Shown in pieces: positions 22,751 to 30,241 of a stretch of 44,829 nt of DNA. The translations under genes and the position numbers were made by a program. The notes under the pieces were generated by a model. That model was not told where the DNA came from. It made no database searches and was given only the letters and a program-made list of their open reading frames with translations. Position 1 is the stretch's first letter. Every line of letters begins with the position of its first letter. Source of the stretch: Arthrobacter sp. Bi26 (GTDB lineage: Bacteria; Actinomycetota; Actinomycetes; Actinomycetales; Micrococcaceae); contig NZ_CAKKMF010000035.1 in the NCBI RefSeq assembly GCF_918697925.1, positions 1 through 44,829 of the forward strand, read 5' to 3'.

Positions 22751-23167
22751 ATGGGATGGGAAACCCTTGCCGGGGTAGTCGGCGGTGTACTGGTGGTCTA
22801 TGCGGTCCTGCTGTTGCTGCTGTGGGGCTATGCCCGCCGGCACCCCGAGACCGTCACCATGAAGGATGCTTTGCGGCTGCTGCCGGACCTTCTTCGGCTC
22901 ATCCGGCGCTTGCTGGCCGACCGTTCGGTGGCGGTGGGGGTCCGGGTCCGGCTGGCGCTCCTGCTCGTCTACCTGGCCTCCCCGATCGACCTCGTACCGG
23001 ACTTCATACCGGTGATCGGCTACGCGGACGACGTCGTGATAGTGGCTCTGGTGCTGCGCTCGGTGGTAGCCCGCGCGGGGGGCGACGCCGTCCGGCGCCA
23101 CTGGCCTGGAACCCCGGAGGGCCTGGCCGTCATGCTGCGGCTCGCCGGGCTCGGGACGCCAGTCTAA
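22751..23167 (+). CDS. YkvA-family (DUF1232) membrane protein
   Basis: 138 residues. A single N-terminal membrane helix (about 5-27) is followed by the DUF1232 core RVRLALLLVYLASPIDLVPD, then FIPVIGYADDVVIVALVLR. The family is widespread and its function is unknown. The stop codon overlaps the stop of the convergent small gene. Confidence 0.9.
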   Translation: MGWETLAGVVGGVLVVYAVLLLLLWGYARRHPETVTMKDALRLLPDLLRLIRRLLADRSVAVGVRVRLALLLVYLASPIDLVPDFIPVIGYADDVVIVALVLRSVVARAGGDAVRRHWPGTPEGLAVMLRLAGLGTPV

Positions 23168-23421
23168 GCGTCCTCGGCCGGCTTTTCCTTGGCTTCGAGA
23201 AGGTGGTGCTGCAGCTTCTCTTCGGCTTCCCGGCGACGGCGGGACATTTCGCGCATTTCCCTGGTGGACTCAGCCCCTCCAGAAACGAACGGCTCGTGCT
23301 GCTTGGACCTCTGATCCTTGCGTGGCTCCGCGACCTCCTGCTCCGCAGCTTCATGCTCCGCAGCTTCATGCTCCGCAGCCGGCTGGTCGGCAGCCGCCTG
23401 CTCGCCGTCGTGTTCGCTCAT
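23164..23421 (-). CDS. small charged coiled-coil-like protein with AAEHE repeats
   Basis: 85 residues, strongly charged. Residues ~15-30 repeat AAEHE, encoded by 15-bp DNA repeats (CTCCGCAGCTTCATG on the plus strand at 23341-23370). The second half, MREMSRRRREAEEKLQHHLLEA, looks helical. GGGAG precedes the ATG by about 9 bases. It ends on the convergent YkvA stop codon. I do not recognise it, and it could be a chance frame, though the helix and start site favour a real gene. Confidence 0.55.
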   Translation of the reverse strand: MSEHDGEQAAADQPAAEHEAAEHEAAEQEVAEPRKDQRSKQHEPFVSGGAESTREMREMSRRRREAEEKLQHHLLEAKEKPAEDA

Positions 23422-23528
23422 GTTCGAATGCTCCCACGCGATCCCCGCGCCAAGTAGGGACTAAAGACCATTCCGGCCGTACCGCAATCGGATCGCCGAG
23501 CAGCACCGCTAGGGGTCCCCTGGGCGGG

Positions 23529-23840
23529 TCAATCCCAGCCCAGCAGCCGGAGCCCGGCGGCCGCCGCCGCGCCGGCGATCACCACCACCAGGAACGGCGC
23601 CCGCAACCACAAAGCGATGCCCGCCGCCGCCAATGCACCCAGCCGCGCGTCCAGGACAAGCGACTGGCCCGAGGCGACGGCATTGACCACCGTCAGGGAC
23701 GCCAGCAGCCCGATCGTCATGGTGCCGGCAATCCTGGACATCCGCGGGTTGCGGAGCAGGCTGGCTGGCACCAGGTAGCCCAGCAGCTTCCAGGTGTAGG
23801 CGAGCAGGCAGGAGAGCAGCAGCCACATCCAAAGGTTCAT
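23529..23840 (-). CDS. azlD: AzlD-type branched-chain amino acid transport subunit
   Basis: 103 residues with about three to four membrane helices (LLLSCLLAYTWKLLGYLVP, then TIGLLASLTVVNAV, LGALAAAGIALWL and VVVIAGAAAAAGLRLL). AzlD pairs with AzlC as the small subunit of a branched-chain amino acid exporter. The ATG overlaps the azlC stop by four bases, confirming the pairing. 23422-23528 holds nothing I recognise. Confidence 0.9.
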   Translation of the reverse strand: MNLWMWLLLSCLLAYTWKLLGYLVPASLLRNPRMSRIAGTMTIGLLASLTVVNAVASGQSLVLDARLGALAAAGIALWLRAPFLVVVIAGAAAAAGLRLLGWD

Positions 23841-24607
23841 GCGTCGTCTCCAGTGCGATCGCGGTGGTCGCCGGCGGGGTCGTGGTGGTGGTGCACGTGG
23901 TTCTCCGCGTAGGGATCGACGTCCGGTTCCAGGCCCTCGTCGCTGCGGCCGTGGCTGAACCAGCCGATTCCGGCCGCGACGACGGCGGCGACGAGGATCG
24001 GCACTCCCGGGGGCACGAACGGCACGGCCAGCACGGTGGCCAGCGCACAGACAACCGCGATGGCGACAGGCTCCCTGCCTTTCAGGCGGGGCCAGAGCAG
24101 GCCCAGGAAGGCCGCCACGGCGGCGCCGTCGAGCCCCCACTGTTTGGGATCCCCGAGTGCCCCGCCGGCCAGTGCGCCGAGGGCCGTGAACAGGTTCCAG
24201 AGGACGAAGACACCGATTCCGGCTGTCCAGAAGCCGCGCTTCTGCTCGTCCGGGTCCGTCTGCCCCGTGCTGGTGGCGGTCGACTCGTCGATGGTCAGCT
24301 GGGCGGCGGCAAACTTGCGCCACCCGCGCGGCTGCAACAGGGCGTTGATCTGCATGCCGTAGATGCCGTTGCGCATGCCCAGCAGCGTCGCGGCGCCCAT
24401 CGCGGCGATTCCGGACCCGCCGCCGGCCACCACGCCGATGAAGGCGAACTGGGATCCGCCGCTGAACAGCAGCAGGCTCAGGGCCATGGTCTGCCAGAAA
24501 TCCAGGCCCGAGGTGACGGACAGTGCGCCGAAGGAGACGCCGTAGAGACCGGTGGCAATGCTGATCGACAAGCCGATCCGCACTGCCGGCGACTGCAGGA
24601 TTTTCAC
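23837..24607 (-). CDS. azlC: AzlC-type branched-chain amino acid transporter subunit
   Basis: 256 residues of the AzlC family: SISIATGLYGVSFGAL, then LLFSGGSQFAFIGVV and LGMRNGIYGMQI are diagnostic. It forms an exporter for leucine, isoleucine, valine or analogues with AzlD. GTG 24607 is chosen because it overlaps the upstream stop (GTGA); the longer frame to 24859 is a shadow of the DoxX-like gene. The C-terminus carries a His-rich cytoplasmic tail (HVHHHHDP), unusual and possibly metal-binding. Confidence 0.9.
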   Translation of the reverse strand: MKILQSPAVRIGLSISIATGLYGVSFGALSVTSGLDFWQTMALSLLLFSGGSQFAFIGVVAGGGSGIAAMGAATLLGMRNGIYGMQINALLQPRGWRKFAAAQLTIDESTATSTGQTDPDEQKRGFWTAGIGVFVLWNLFTALGALAGGALGDPKQWGLDGAAVAAFLGLLWPRLKGREPVAIAVVCALATVLAVPFVPPGVPILVAAVVAAGIGWFSHGRSDEGLEPDVDPYAENHVHHHHDPAGDHRDRTGDDA

Positions 24608-25050
24608 GGGCGCGGGTTCCGCCGCGTCAGAGTCCAGGCCCACGCGATGAGGGGCGCCTGGAGCGGGAGCCGCAAGGTATGCACGCGTCGCGCGCGCGGC
24701 GTGCCGTCTGCCCCGTAGGCCCGGCGCAGGGCGTCCACGTGGCCGGAAAGAAACGCGGTGAACAGTGCCGTGACGGCGCCGGCGGCGGCCCTCCGGGTGG
24801 CCGGGATCAGGAGCCCGACGGCGACAGCGGCTTCCAGCAGCCCGCTCGCCGCCACCCATTCCTCCCGGGACAGGACGGCCAGGGGGCCGTTCGGCTGCTC
24901 ACCGGAGTCGTCCCGGCACAGGATGTCGGGAACCACCGGGTGGAAAAATTCGGGTTCGCGGAAGTGCTTGGCGGCGCTCGTGAGCAGCAGCGCGCACATC
25001 GCTGCCGCGGACAGGGTCTGGAGGTCCGGGCCGGACCAGCGAAATGGCAT
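24604..25050 (-). CDS. DoxX-like membrane protein
   Basis: 148 residues with about four membrane segments (TLSAAAMCALLLTSAAKHF, then WVAASGLLEAAVAVGLLIP and AAAGAVTALFTAFLSGH). The AKHFREPEFFHPVVP stretch between helices resembles DoxX-type proteins annotated as MauE/DoxX. The ATG at 25050 gives a family-like start; a TTG 12 bases upstream is possible. Its stop overlaps the azlC GTG by four bases, tying it to the azlCD transcript. Function unknown. Confidence 0.75.
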   Translation of the reverse strand: MPFRWSGPDLQTLSAAAMCALLLTSAAKHFREPEFFHPVVPDILCRDDSGEQPNGPLAVLSREEWVAASGLLEAAVAVGLLIPATRRAAAGAVTALFTAFLSGHVDALRRAYGADGTPRARRVHTLRLPLQAPLIAWAWTLTRRNPRP

Positions 25051-25149
25051 GCAACCACTCAACCACAGCGGTCACTCCGGCCGTAATCCGCCGGGGCGCG
25101 CAACGGTTTCCGCAGGAATCCGCCCCAGCTCCGCAGCGCGGCCGGGCTC

Positions 25150-26049
25150 TTAGCGGAGGGGCGGACTGACCGACATCAGCTGGGACAGGACCTGGGCCGG
25201 CCAGTTTGTGGTGATCTCGTGGATCCCCAGTTCCCGGCACCGTTCGACGTCGTCCTCGGCGTCGACCGTCCACACCCGGAACCGGAGCCCCGAGGCGAGC
25301 CAGCGCTGAACGGTGGGGGCGTGCGCGCGGACGTACCCGATTCCGGGGCCGGCAATGCCCGCCTCAGCCCCATCCAGGATCCGTTCGCCCTCCGCCTGGG
25401 CGGCCTTCATCACGTTGGCCAGGGCCCCGCCGGTCAGGGCACCGAGGCCCAGTTCCTCCCTGATGTCCGCCACATTGACGTTGTCCACGAGTTGGCAGAC
25501 GGCCCCTGCCGGCACGGACTCGAGAAGGTGCTTGACGGAGTCGGGGCTAAAGCTCATGAAGGAAACGACGATCTTGTCCAGCATCGACGTCCGCGGATTC
25601 CAGCCTTCGTCCCTCAGGACCTCGAGGACGCGGTCCTCGAGTCCGAGCTGGTACGGGCTCGGGTGCTTGAACTCGATCGCCAGTCCGATCCCGCGGCCCG
25701 CCCCGCGCAGGATGTCGATCAGTTCCGGCAGGGTCAGGAGCTGCTCGGACTTGGCACCGTAGGCTTCCGGGATCCGGGCTCCCTTCCAGGAGGAGAAGTC
25801 CAGCGGCCGGAGCTCTTCCAGGGTCCGGTCGGCCACCTGGCCGGTGCCGTCCGAGGTGCGGTCCAGGGTGGCATCGTGCAGGAGCACCACGTGCTGGTCC
25901 CGGGTCAGGTGGACATCGCATTCCACACCGTCGGCGCCGTCGGCGATTGCCTGCAGGTACGCGGCCCGGGTGTGCTCGGCGAAGGCTCCGCTGGAGCCGC
26001 GGTGGGCATAGACCAGAGGACGGGCGGCGGCGGACTCGTCAGTCGTCAT
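25150..26049 (-). CDS. glycerophosphodiester phosphodiesterase
   Basis: 299 residues. The catalytic region begins AHRGSSGAFAEHT (His16, Arg17, Glu25), followed by VECDVHLTRDQHVVLLHD (Glu43, Asp45, His58). The EHT variant in place of ENT is normal in the actinobacterial GlpQ1-like group. It hydrolyses glycerophosphodiesters from phospholipid turnover to glycerol-3-phosphate and an alcohol. No signal peptide, so cytoplasmic. It diverges from the DUF445 gene, sharing a 51-bp intergenic region holding both promoters. Confidence 0.92.
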   Translation of the reverse strand: MTTDESAAARPLVYAHRGSSGAFAEHTRAAYLQAIADGADGVECDVHLTRDQHVVLLHDATLDRTSDGTGQVADRTLEELRPLDFSSWKGARIPEAYGAKSEQLLTLPELIDILRGAGRGIGLAIEFKHPSPYQLGLEDRVLEVLRDEGWNPRTSMLDKIVVSFMSFSPDSVKHLLESVPAGAVCQLVDNVNVADIREELGLGALTGGALANVMKAAQAEGERILDGAEAGIAGPGIGYVRAHAPTVQRWLASGLRFRVWTVDAEDDVERCRELGIHEITTNWPAQVLSQLMSVSPPLR

Positions 26050-26055
26050 GGTGCC

Positions 26056-26094
26056 ACGTTAGCGGACGGCCCGTTTCCGTGGCGGGACTAGGCT
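26056..26094. promoter_or_regulatory. divergent leaderless promoters for the phosphodiesterase and DUF445 genes
   Basis: TAACGT on the minus strand (26056-26061) ends six bases before the phosphodiesterase ATG. TAGGCT on the plus strand (26089-26094) ends six bases before ATG 26101. With 27 bp between the boxes, the -35 regions must interleave. Confidence 0.5.
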
Positions 26095-26100
26095 GGGCTC

Positions 26101-27438
26101 ATGCAGGTGAATACTGAGCCAACATCCCTGACCGGTGCCGCGGGACTTCCGGGCGGTGTCCGCCCGGATGGTCCCCCCGGACAGCGTGCCGCTGCGTCCA
26201 GCGACGCCGAGAAGGCCGCGGCGCTGCGCCGGATGAAGCTCCTGGCCCTGGCGCTCCTGATCGTCATGGCCGTGATCTTCGTCGTCGCGTTTGCCCTGCA
26301 GAAGCAGTATCCGGGGCTCGAGTACGTCCGCGCCGCGGCCGAGGGCGGCATGGTGGGTGCCCTGGCGGACTGGTTTGCCGTTACGGCCCTGTTCAAGTAC
26401 CCCATGGGAATCAAGATCCCGCACACCGCGATCATCCCGCGCCGCAAGGACCAGATCGGCGCCTCGCTGGGCGAATTCGTGGAGACCAATTTCCTCTCCG
26501 AACAGGTGGTCCAGGAAAAGCTGGCGTCCGCGGACATTGCGCGCAAGGCCGGCGCCTGGCTCTCCAGCCCCGGCGGCCCGGACCGCGTCGCCAAGGAGGG
26601 TGCCGCCGTCATCCGCGGCGCGTTCAAGGTCCTCAACGACGACGACGTCAAGGCCGTGATCGAATCCATGGTCCGCAAGCACCTGCTCACCCCGCCGTGG
26701 GGGCCGCCCGTGGGCCGGCTCGCTGAGCGGATCTTCGACGACGGGCACCACCACGCACTGGTGGACGTGCTCGTGGACCGGACGGTGGACTGGGTGCGGG
26801 ACAACCAGGAGACGGTCAACAGGTTGGTCACCGACCGGTCCCCGACGTGGGTACCGTCGTTCGTGGACGGCCTGGTTGGGGACAAGGTGTACGTGGAGAT
26901 CCTCAAGTTCACCCGCGCCGTACAGTCCGATCCGCAGCATCAGGTCCGCCTGTCGATCGATAAGTACCTCAAGGACCTGGCGCAGGATCTGCAGCATGAT
27001 CCGGTGATGATCGCCCGTGCCGAGGGCATCAAGGCGCAGGTGCTCGGCGACCCCGAGGTCCGGGAGCTCGCCTCCCGCACCTGGGACACCATCAAGACGG
27101 CCCTGCTCACCGCCGTCGATGACCCGCACAGCGAACTGACCGTCAAATTCAAGGCAGCCATACATGACTTCGGCACCCGGCTGGTGGTCGATCCCGAGCT
27201 CGCCGGCAAGGTGAACGCCTGGATCGGCGACGCGGCGGGCTACCTCGTAAAGACCTACCGCTCGGACATCGCGGGGGTCATCACGGACACCGTGGCCCGC
27301 TGGGACGCCGAGGAAACGTCCCAGAAGATCGAACTGCAGGTGGGCAGGGACCTGCAGTTCATCCGGATCAACGGCACGGTGGTGGGCGCCTTGGCCGGGC
27401 TGGCCATCTTCACGGTGGCCAACATGCTGTTCGGCTAG
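26101..27438 (+). CDS. DUF445 membrane-anchored protein
   Basis: 445 residues. A polar 40-residue N-terminus precedes a membrane helix (LLALALLIVMAVIFVVAFAL). The conserved DUF445 block EGGMVGALADWFAVTALFKYP follows, then IPHTAIIPRRKDQIGASLGEF. A second helix is at the C-terminus (GTVVGALAGLAIFTVANMLF). The helical middle likely lies on one side of the membrane between two anchors, as in YjiN-like proteins. The function of the family is unknown. Confidence 0.92.
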   Translation: MQVNTEPTSLTGAAGLPGGVRPDGPPGQRAAASSDAEKAAALRRMKLLALALLIVMAVIFVVAFALQKQYPGLEYVRAAAEGGMVGALADWFAVTALFKYPMGIKIPHTAIIPRRKDQIGASLGEFVETNFLSEQVVQEKLASADIARKAGAWLSSPGGPDRVAKEGAAVIRGAFKVLNDDDVKAVIESMVRKHLLTPPWGPPVGRLAERIFDDGHHHALVDVLVDRTVDWVRDNQETVNRLVTDRSPTWVPSFVDGLVGDKVYVEILKFTRAVQSDPQHQVRLSIDKYLKDLAQDLQHDPVMIARAEGIKAQVLGDPEVRELASRTWDTIKTALLTAVDDPHSELTVKFKAAIHDFGTRLVVDPELAGKVNAWIGDAAGYLVKTYRSDIAGVITDTVARWDAEETSQKIELQVGRDLQFIRINGTVVGALAGLAIFTVANMLFG

Positions 27439-27461
27439 CTACCCTCCGGTCCCGGCTCCGG

Positions 27462-28685
27462 TCAGGCAGCGGCGACCTCCGCCTTGGTCCGGCCCTGCAT
27501 GGCGAAGATCGTGAAGGCCAGCGCCCCGAGCGCTGTCACCACGAGCAGCAGCAGCCCGATCGCGTAGCTGTGCGCTGCGGCGTCGTAGGTGGCACCCATG
27601 ATCAGCGGCGGGAAGTAGCCGCCGAGTCCTCCGGCGGCGCTGACCACCCCGCTGATGCTGCCCACTTTGCCCTGCGGCGCGAGCACACCCACCCAGGCGA
27701 ACACCCCGCCTGTGCCCAGGCCGAGCGCGCCGGCCATGGCGACGAACGTCAGGCCGGCGGGGACGTCGCCGTCGGGCTGCAGGTTCACCACCCAGGCGAG
27801 CGCCGCGACGCCGGCGAGCGCTACGATCACCACTGGCTTGGGGCCGACCTTGTCCGCGAGCACCCCGCCCAGGGGCCGCGCCAGCACGGCGGCCAGCGCA
27901 AACCCTGCGGTGCGGGCGCCGGCCGCGCTGGGATCGAAGCTGTAGACATCCCGGAGGTAGGTGGGCAGATACGTGGCGAAGGAAACGAAACCCCCGAAGA
28001 GGACGGCGTAGAGAAAGCACAGCTTCCACGTGACCGGGGTCTTCACGGCGTCGAGCAGCTTGGGCATCACGGGCGCGTTGCTGCGGGTCCAGCCCGGCGC
28101 CTCCTTCATTCGGAACCAGATGAGGGCGGCCATGCACGCCAGGATCGCGGCGATCAGCACGTGCGTGGGAACGTAGCCGATGCTCGCGACAAGCCGCGGG
28201 TTCAGGAAGGCCGCCAGCGCCGTTCCGCCCATGCCCGCGCCGAAGACACCGGTGGCAAAGCCCCTCCGGGCGGGCTCGTACCAGGCGCTGACGAAGGGGA
28301 TCCCGACGGCGAAGACCGTGCCGGCGACCCCGAGCAACAGTCCGGCGCCCAGCACCAGCGCGAAGGAGTCGATGGTGCCGCCCACCGCCACCAGCAGGAT
28401 CGGGATGATGGAGGCCAGCAGGACAAAGGTGAACATGGCGCGCCCGCCGTACTTGTCCGTCAAGGTGCCGACGACGATCCGTCCCAGCGAGCCAACGAAG
28501 ACGGGCATGGCCACCAGCACCCCGGTGGTGGCCGGATTGAGGTGCAGGTTCTGGGTGTAGTACGCGCCGAGCGTGGCGATGGAGTTCCAGGCCCAGAAGC
28601 ACGCCACCGACGCCGAGGTGGCGAGTGCCAGGTTGAGCGTCCGGCCGGCGGGGGCGGCGACGAAAGGGGACACTGCTCCGGCCAC
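27462..28685 (-). CDS. narK: NarK-type nitrate/nitrite transporter (MFS)
   Basis: 407 residues with 12 membrane segments. The nitrate/nitrite porter signatures are GGFVSFATYLPTYL with its Gly-rich helices, GVAGTVFAVGIPFVSAWY, and the C-terminal GAGMGGTALAAF/GGLGGYFPPL motifs. It exchanges nitrite for nitrate or imports nitrate with protons. The start is GTG 28685 with AAAGGAG just before it. It is the last gene of the nar cluster, 90 bp after narI, and could be read from the same transcript or from its own promoter near the 28701-28730 repeats. Confidence 0.92.
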   Translation of the reverse strand: MAGAVSPFVAAPAGRTLNLALATSASVACFWAWNSIATLGAYYTQNLHLNPATTGVLVAMPVFVGSLGRIVVGTLTDKYGGRAMFTFVLLASIIPILLVAVGGTIDSFALVLGAGLLLGVAGTVFAVGIPFVSAWYEPARRGFATGVFGAGMGGTALAAFLNPRLVASIGYVPTHVLIAAILACMAALIWFRMKEAPGWTRSNAPVMPKLLDAVKTPVTWKLCFLYAVLFGGFVSFATYLPTYLRDVYSFDPSAAGARTAGFALAAVLARPLGGVLADKVGPKPVVIVALAGVAALAWVVNLQPDGDVPAGLTFVAMAGALGLGTGGVFAWVGVLAPQGKVGSISGVVSAAGGLGGYFPPLIMGATYDAAAHSYAIGLLLLVVTALGALAFTIFAMQGRTKAEVAAA

Positions 28686-28700
28686 GGTGGTCTCCTTTTC

Positions 28701-28730
28701 GGTTCGGCAACGTTCGGTTCGGCAACGTTC
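28701..28730. repeat. 15-bp direct duplication upstream of narK
   Basis: GGTTCGGCAACGTTC occurs twice head to tail, immediately upstream of the narK ribosome site and between narI and narK. Each copy contains AACGTT, a 6-bp palindrome. A role as regulator sites is possible but unproven; slippage is the simpler explanation. Confidence 0.6.
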
Positions 28731-28775
28731 AGTTCAGAATGCAGTTCAGCAGTGCAGGTCAGGAATCGCAGGTGT

Positions 28776-29618
28776 TCACCGGTTCCTGGTGTCGCGGTCC
28801 CGGGTCCCGACGGCGGACCAGCCCCGCCGCGCGCCGACCGGGTTCCGGGCACCGGCGGCGCCGGCTGTCCCTTTGGCTCCGGCTCCGCCGGTGTCCCGGT
28901 CCCTCGAGCGGTAGACGATGTAGGGGCGGAAGAGGTAGTGGAACGGTGCCGTGAAGGCGTGGACCAGCCGGGTGAACGGCCAGATCACGAACAGCGCCAT
29001 GCCCACCAGGGTGTGCAGGTGGAAGGAAAACGGCGCCCCGGCCATGGCCGCGATGTCGGGCTGGAAGATGAACAGCGAGCGGAACCACGGGGCGACGGTC
29101 TCGCGGTAATTGTGCCCGTGCTCGCCCTCAAAGACGCTGGCCAGCGTGGTCCACAGCCCGAAGACGATCGCCGCCGTCAGCACCACGTACATGGTCTTGT
29201 CATTCCCGGTGGTGGCCATGAAGACGGGCCCGGTGGTGCGGCGGCGGTAGATCAGCAGGATGATCCCGCCCAGGGTCCCTACCCCGGCCACACCGCCGAC
29301 GAACAGAGCGTTGAAGTGGTAGAACTCCTGGCTCATCCCAGCCGCTTGGGTCCACGCCATCGGAATGACGAGACCGAAGAAGTGGCCGGCGATCACGGCG
29401 AGCAGGCCGAAATGGAACAGCGGGGACGCGATCCGCAGCAGCCTGGACTCGTACAGCTGGGAGGACCTCGTGGTCCAGCCGAACTGATCGTATTTGTAAC
29501 GCCAGACCAGCCCGCCAACAAGGACCACCACCATGACGTACGGCAGCACGCCCCACAGCAGGATATCCAGTGCGGAGATGTCGACGGCGGATCCGGTCTC
29601 GGCTTCGAATGCCAGCAT
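28776..29618 (-). CDS. narI: respiratory nitrate reductase gamma subunit (cytochrome b)
   Basis: 280 residues with five membrane helices. LLWGVLPYVMVVVLVGGLVWRY starts helix 1, and SPLFHFGLLAVIAGHFFGLVIP and FSFHLHTLVGMALFVIWPFTRLVHAF contain the His residues that hold two b haems. The subunit anchors NarGH and takes electrons from quinol. The ~40-residue C-terminal tail is Arg/Gly/Ala-rich low complexity. It starts two bases after the narJ stop. Confidence 0.95.
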   Translation of the reverse strand: MLAFEAETGSAVDISALDILLWGVLPYVMVVVLVGGLVWRYKYDQFGWTTRSSQLYESRLLRIASPLFHFGLLAVIAGHFFGLVIPMAWTQAAGMSQEFYHFNALFVGGVAGVGTLGGIILLIYRRRTTGPVFMATTGNDKTMYVVLTAAIVFGLWTTLASVFEGEHGHNYRETVAPWFRSLFIFQPDIAAMAGAPFSFHLHTLVGMALFVIWPFTRLVHAFTAPFHYLFRPYIVYRSRDRDTGGAGAKGTAGAAGARNPVGARRGWSAVGTRDRDTRNR

Positions 29619-29620
29619 GG

Positions 29621-30241
29621 TCAGGCCCCCTTCACGGGCAGCAGCCGCGGATCGTAGGGGTCCAGGCCCACGGCCTCGGTGGGTGGGCCGTAGCCGGCCA
29701 TCCGCATGACGGCCTGCTCGTCGGCCGGTGATTTCCCCGACAGGGTGGCGCAGACGGCCTGCAGGATCCGGGCGTGCGGGAGCTCGTCCCGGAGCAGCCC
29801 GAAGCGGAGCATCTCAAGGCTCGCCCGGAAGCGCGTCAGCAACTCGCGGCCGGCCGCGAGGTCCACCAGCGCGGCGTATTCGAGGACCATCGGGAGGTAG
29901 TCCGGCAGTTCGCCGTGCGTGTCCACCAGGATGTCGCTTTGCCGATAGGTCTTCTTGAAGTTGCCCAGGACCTCGCCGCGGCGCCGGGTGTCCCCGTCAG
30001 TCCAGTAGGACAGGTGCAGGGCGTGGCGCTTGCCGAGGTCGAACTCGCGCACATACTGGGCCTGGATCTGAATGGGCGGTGTGGACTCCAGCCGGTCCAG
30101 GACCTCCACGAAGTCCGCCGCGGCCCCCGGGAACTCGGCCAGCGCGGCCCGCATCAGCGGAACCCGGCCGATCAGTTCCTCATCCGGGTAGGACAGGCAC
30201 CACGCCGCGGCGAGGTAGAGGACCTGCTGGCGGCGGGTCAT
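29621..30241 (-). CDS. narJ: nitrate reductase molybdenum cofactor assembly chaperone
   Basis: 206 residues of the NarJ/NarW chaperone family. The stretches LYLAAAWCLSYPDEELIG and QAQYVREFDLGKRHALHLSYW are characteristic, as is the LPDYLPMVLEYAAL motif. It keeps NarG ready for cofactor insertion and membrane docking. The ATG overlaps the narH stop by four bases. Confidence 0.95.
   Translation of the reverse strand: MTRRQQVLYLAAAWCLSYPDEELIGRVPLMRAALAEFPGAAADFVEVLDRLESTPPIQIQAQYVREFDLGKRHALHLSYWTDGDTRRRGEVLGNFKKTYRQSDILVDTHGELPDYLPMVLEYAALVDLAAGRELLTRFRASLEMLRFGLLRDELPHARILQAVCATLSGKSPADEQAVMRMAGYGPPTEAVGLDPYDPRLLPVKGA

Noticed and set aside
28686..28775. FNR- or NarL-type site upstream of narK
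   Set aside because: No TTGAT-N4-ATCAA or heptamer pair was seen; only the 15-bp duplication is present.
27570..29657. Plus-strand open frame of 695 codons opposite narK and narI
   Set aside because: Low-complexity Gly/Asp/His/Gln translation, spans two real genes and their gap; typical high-GC antisense frame.
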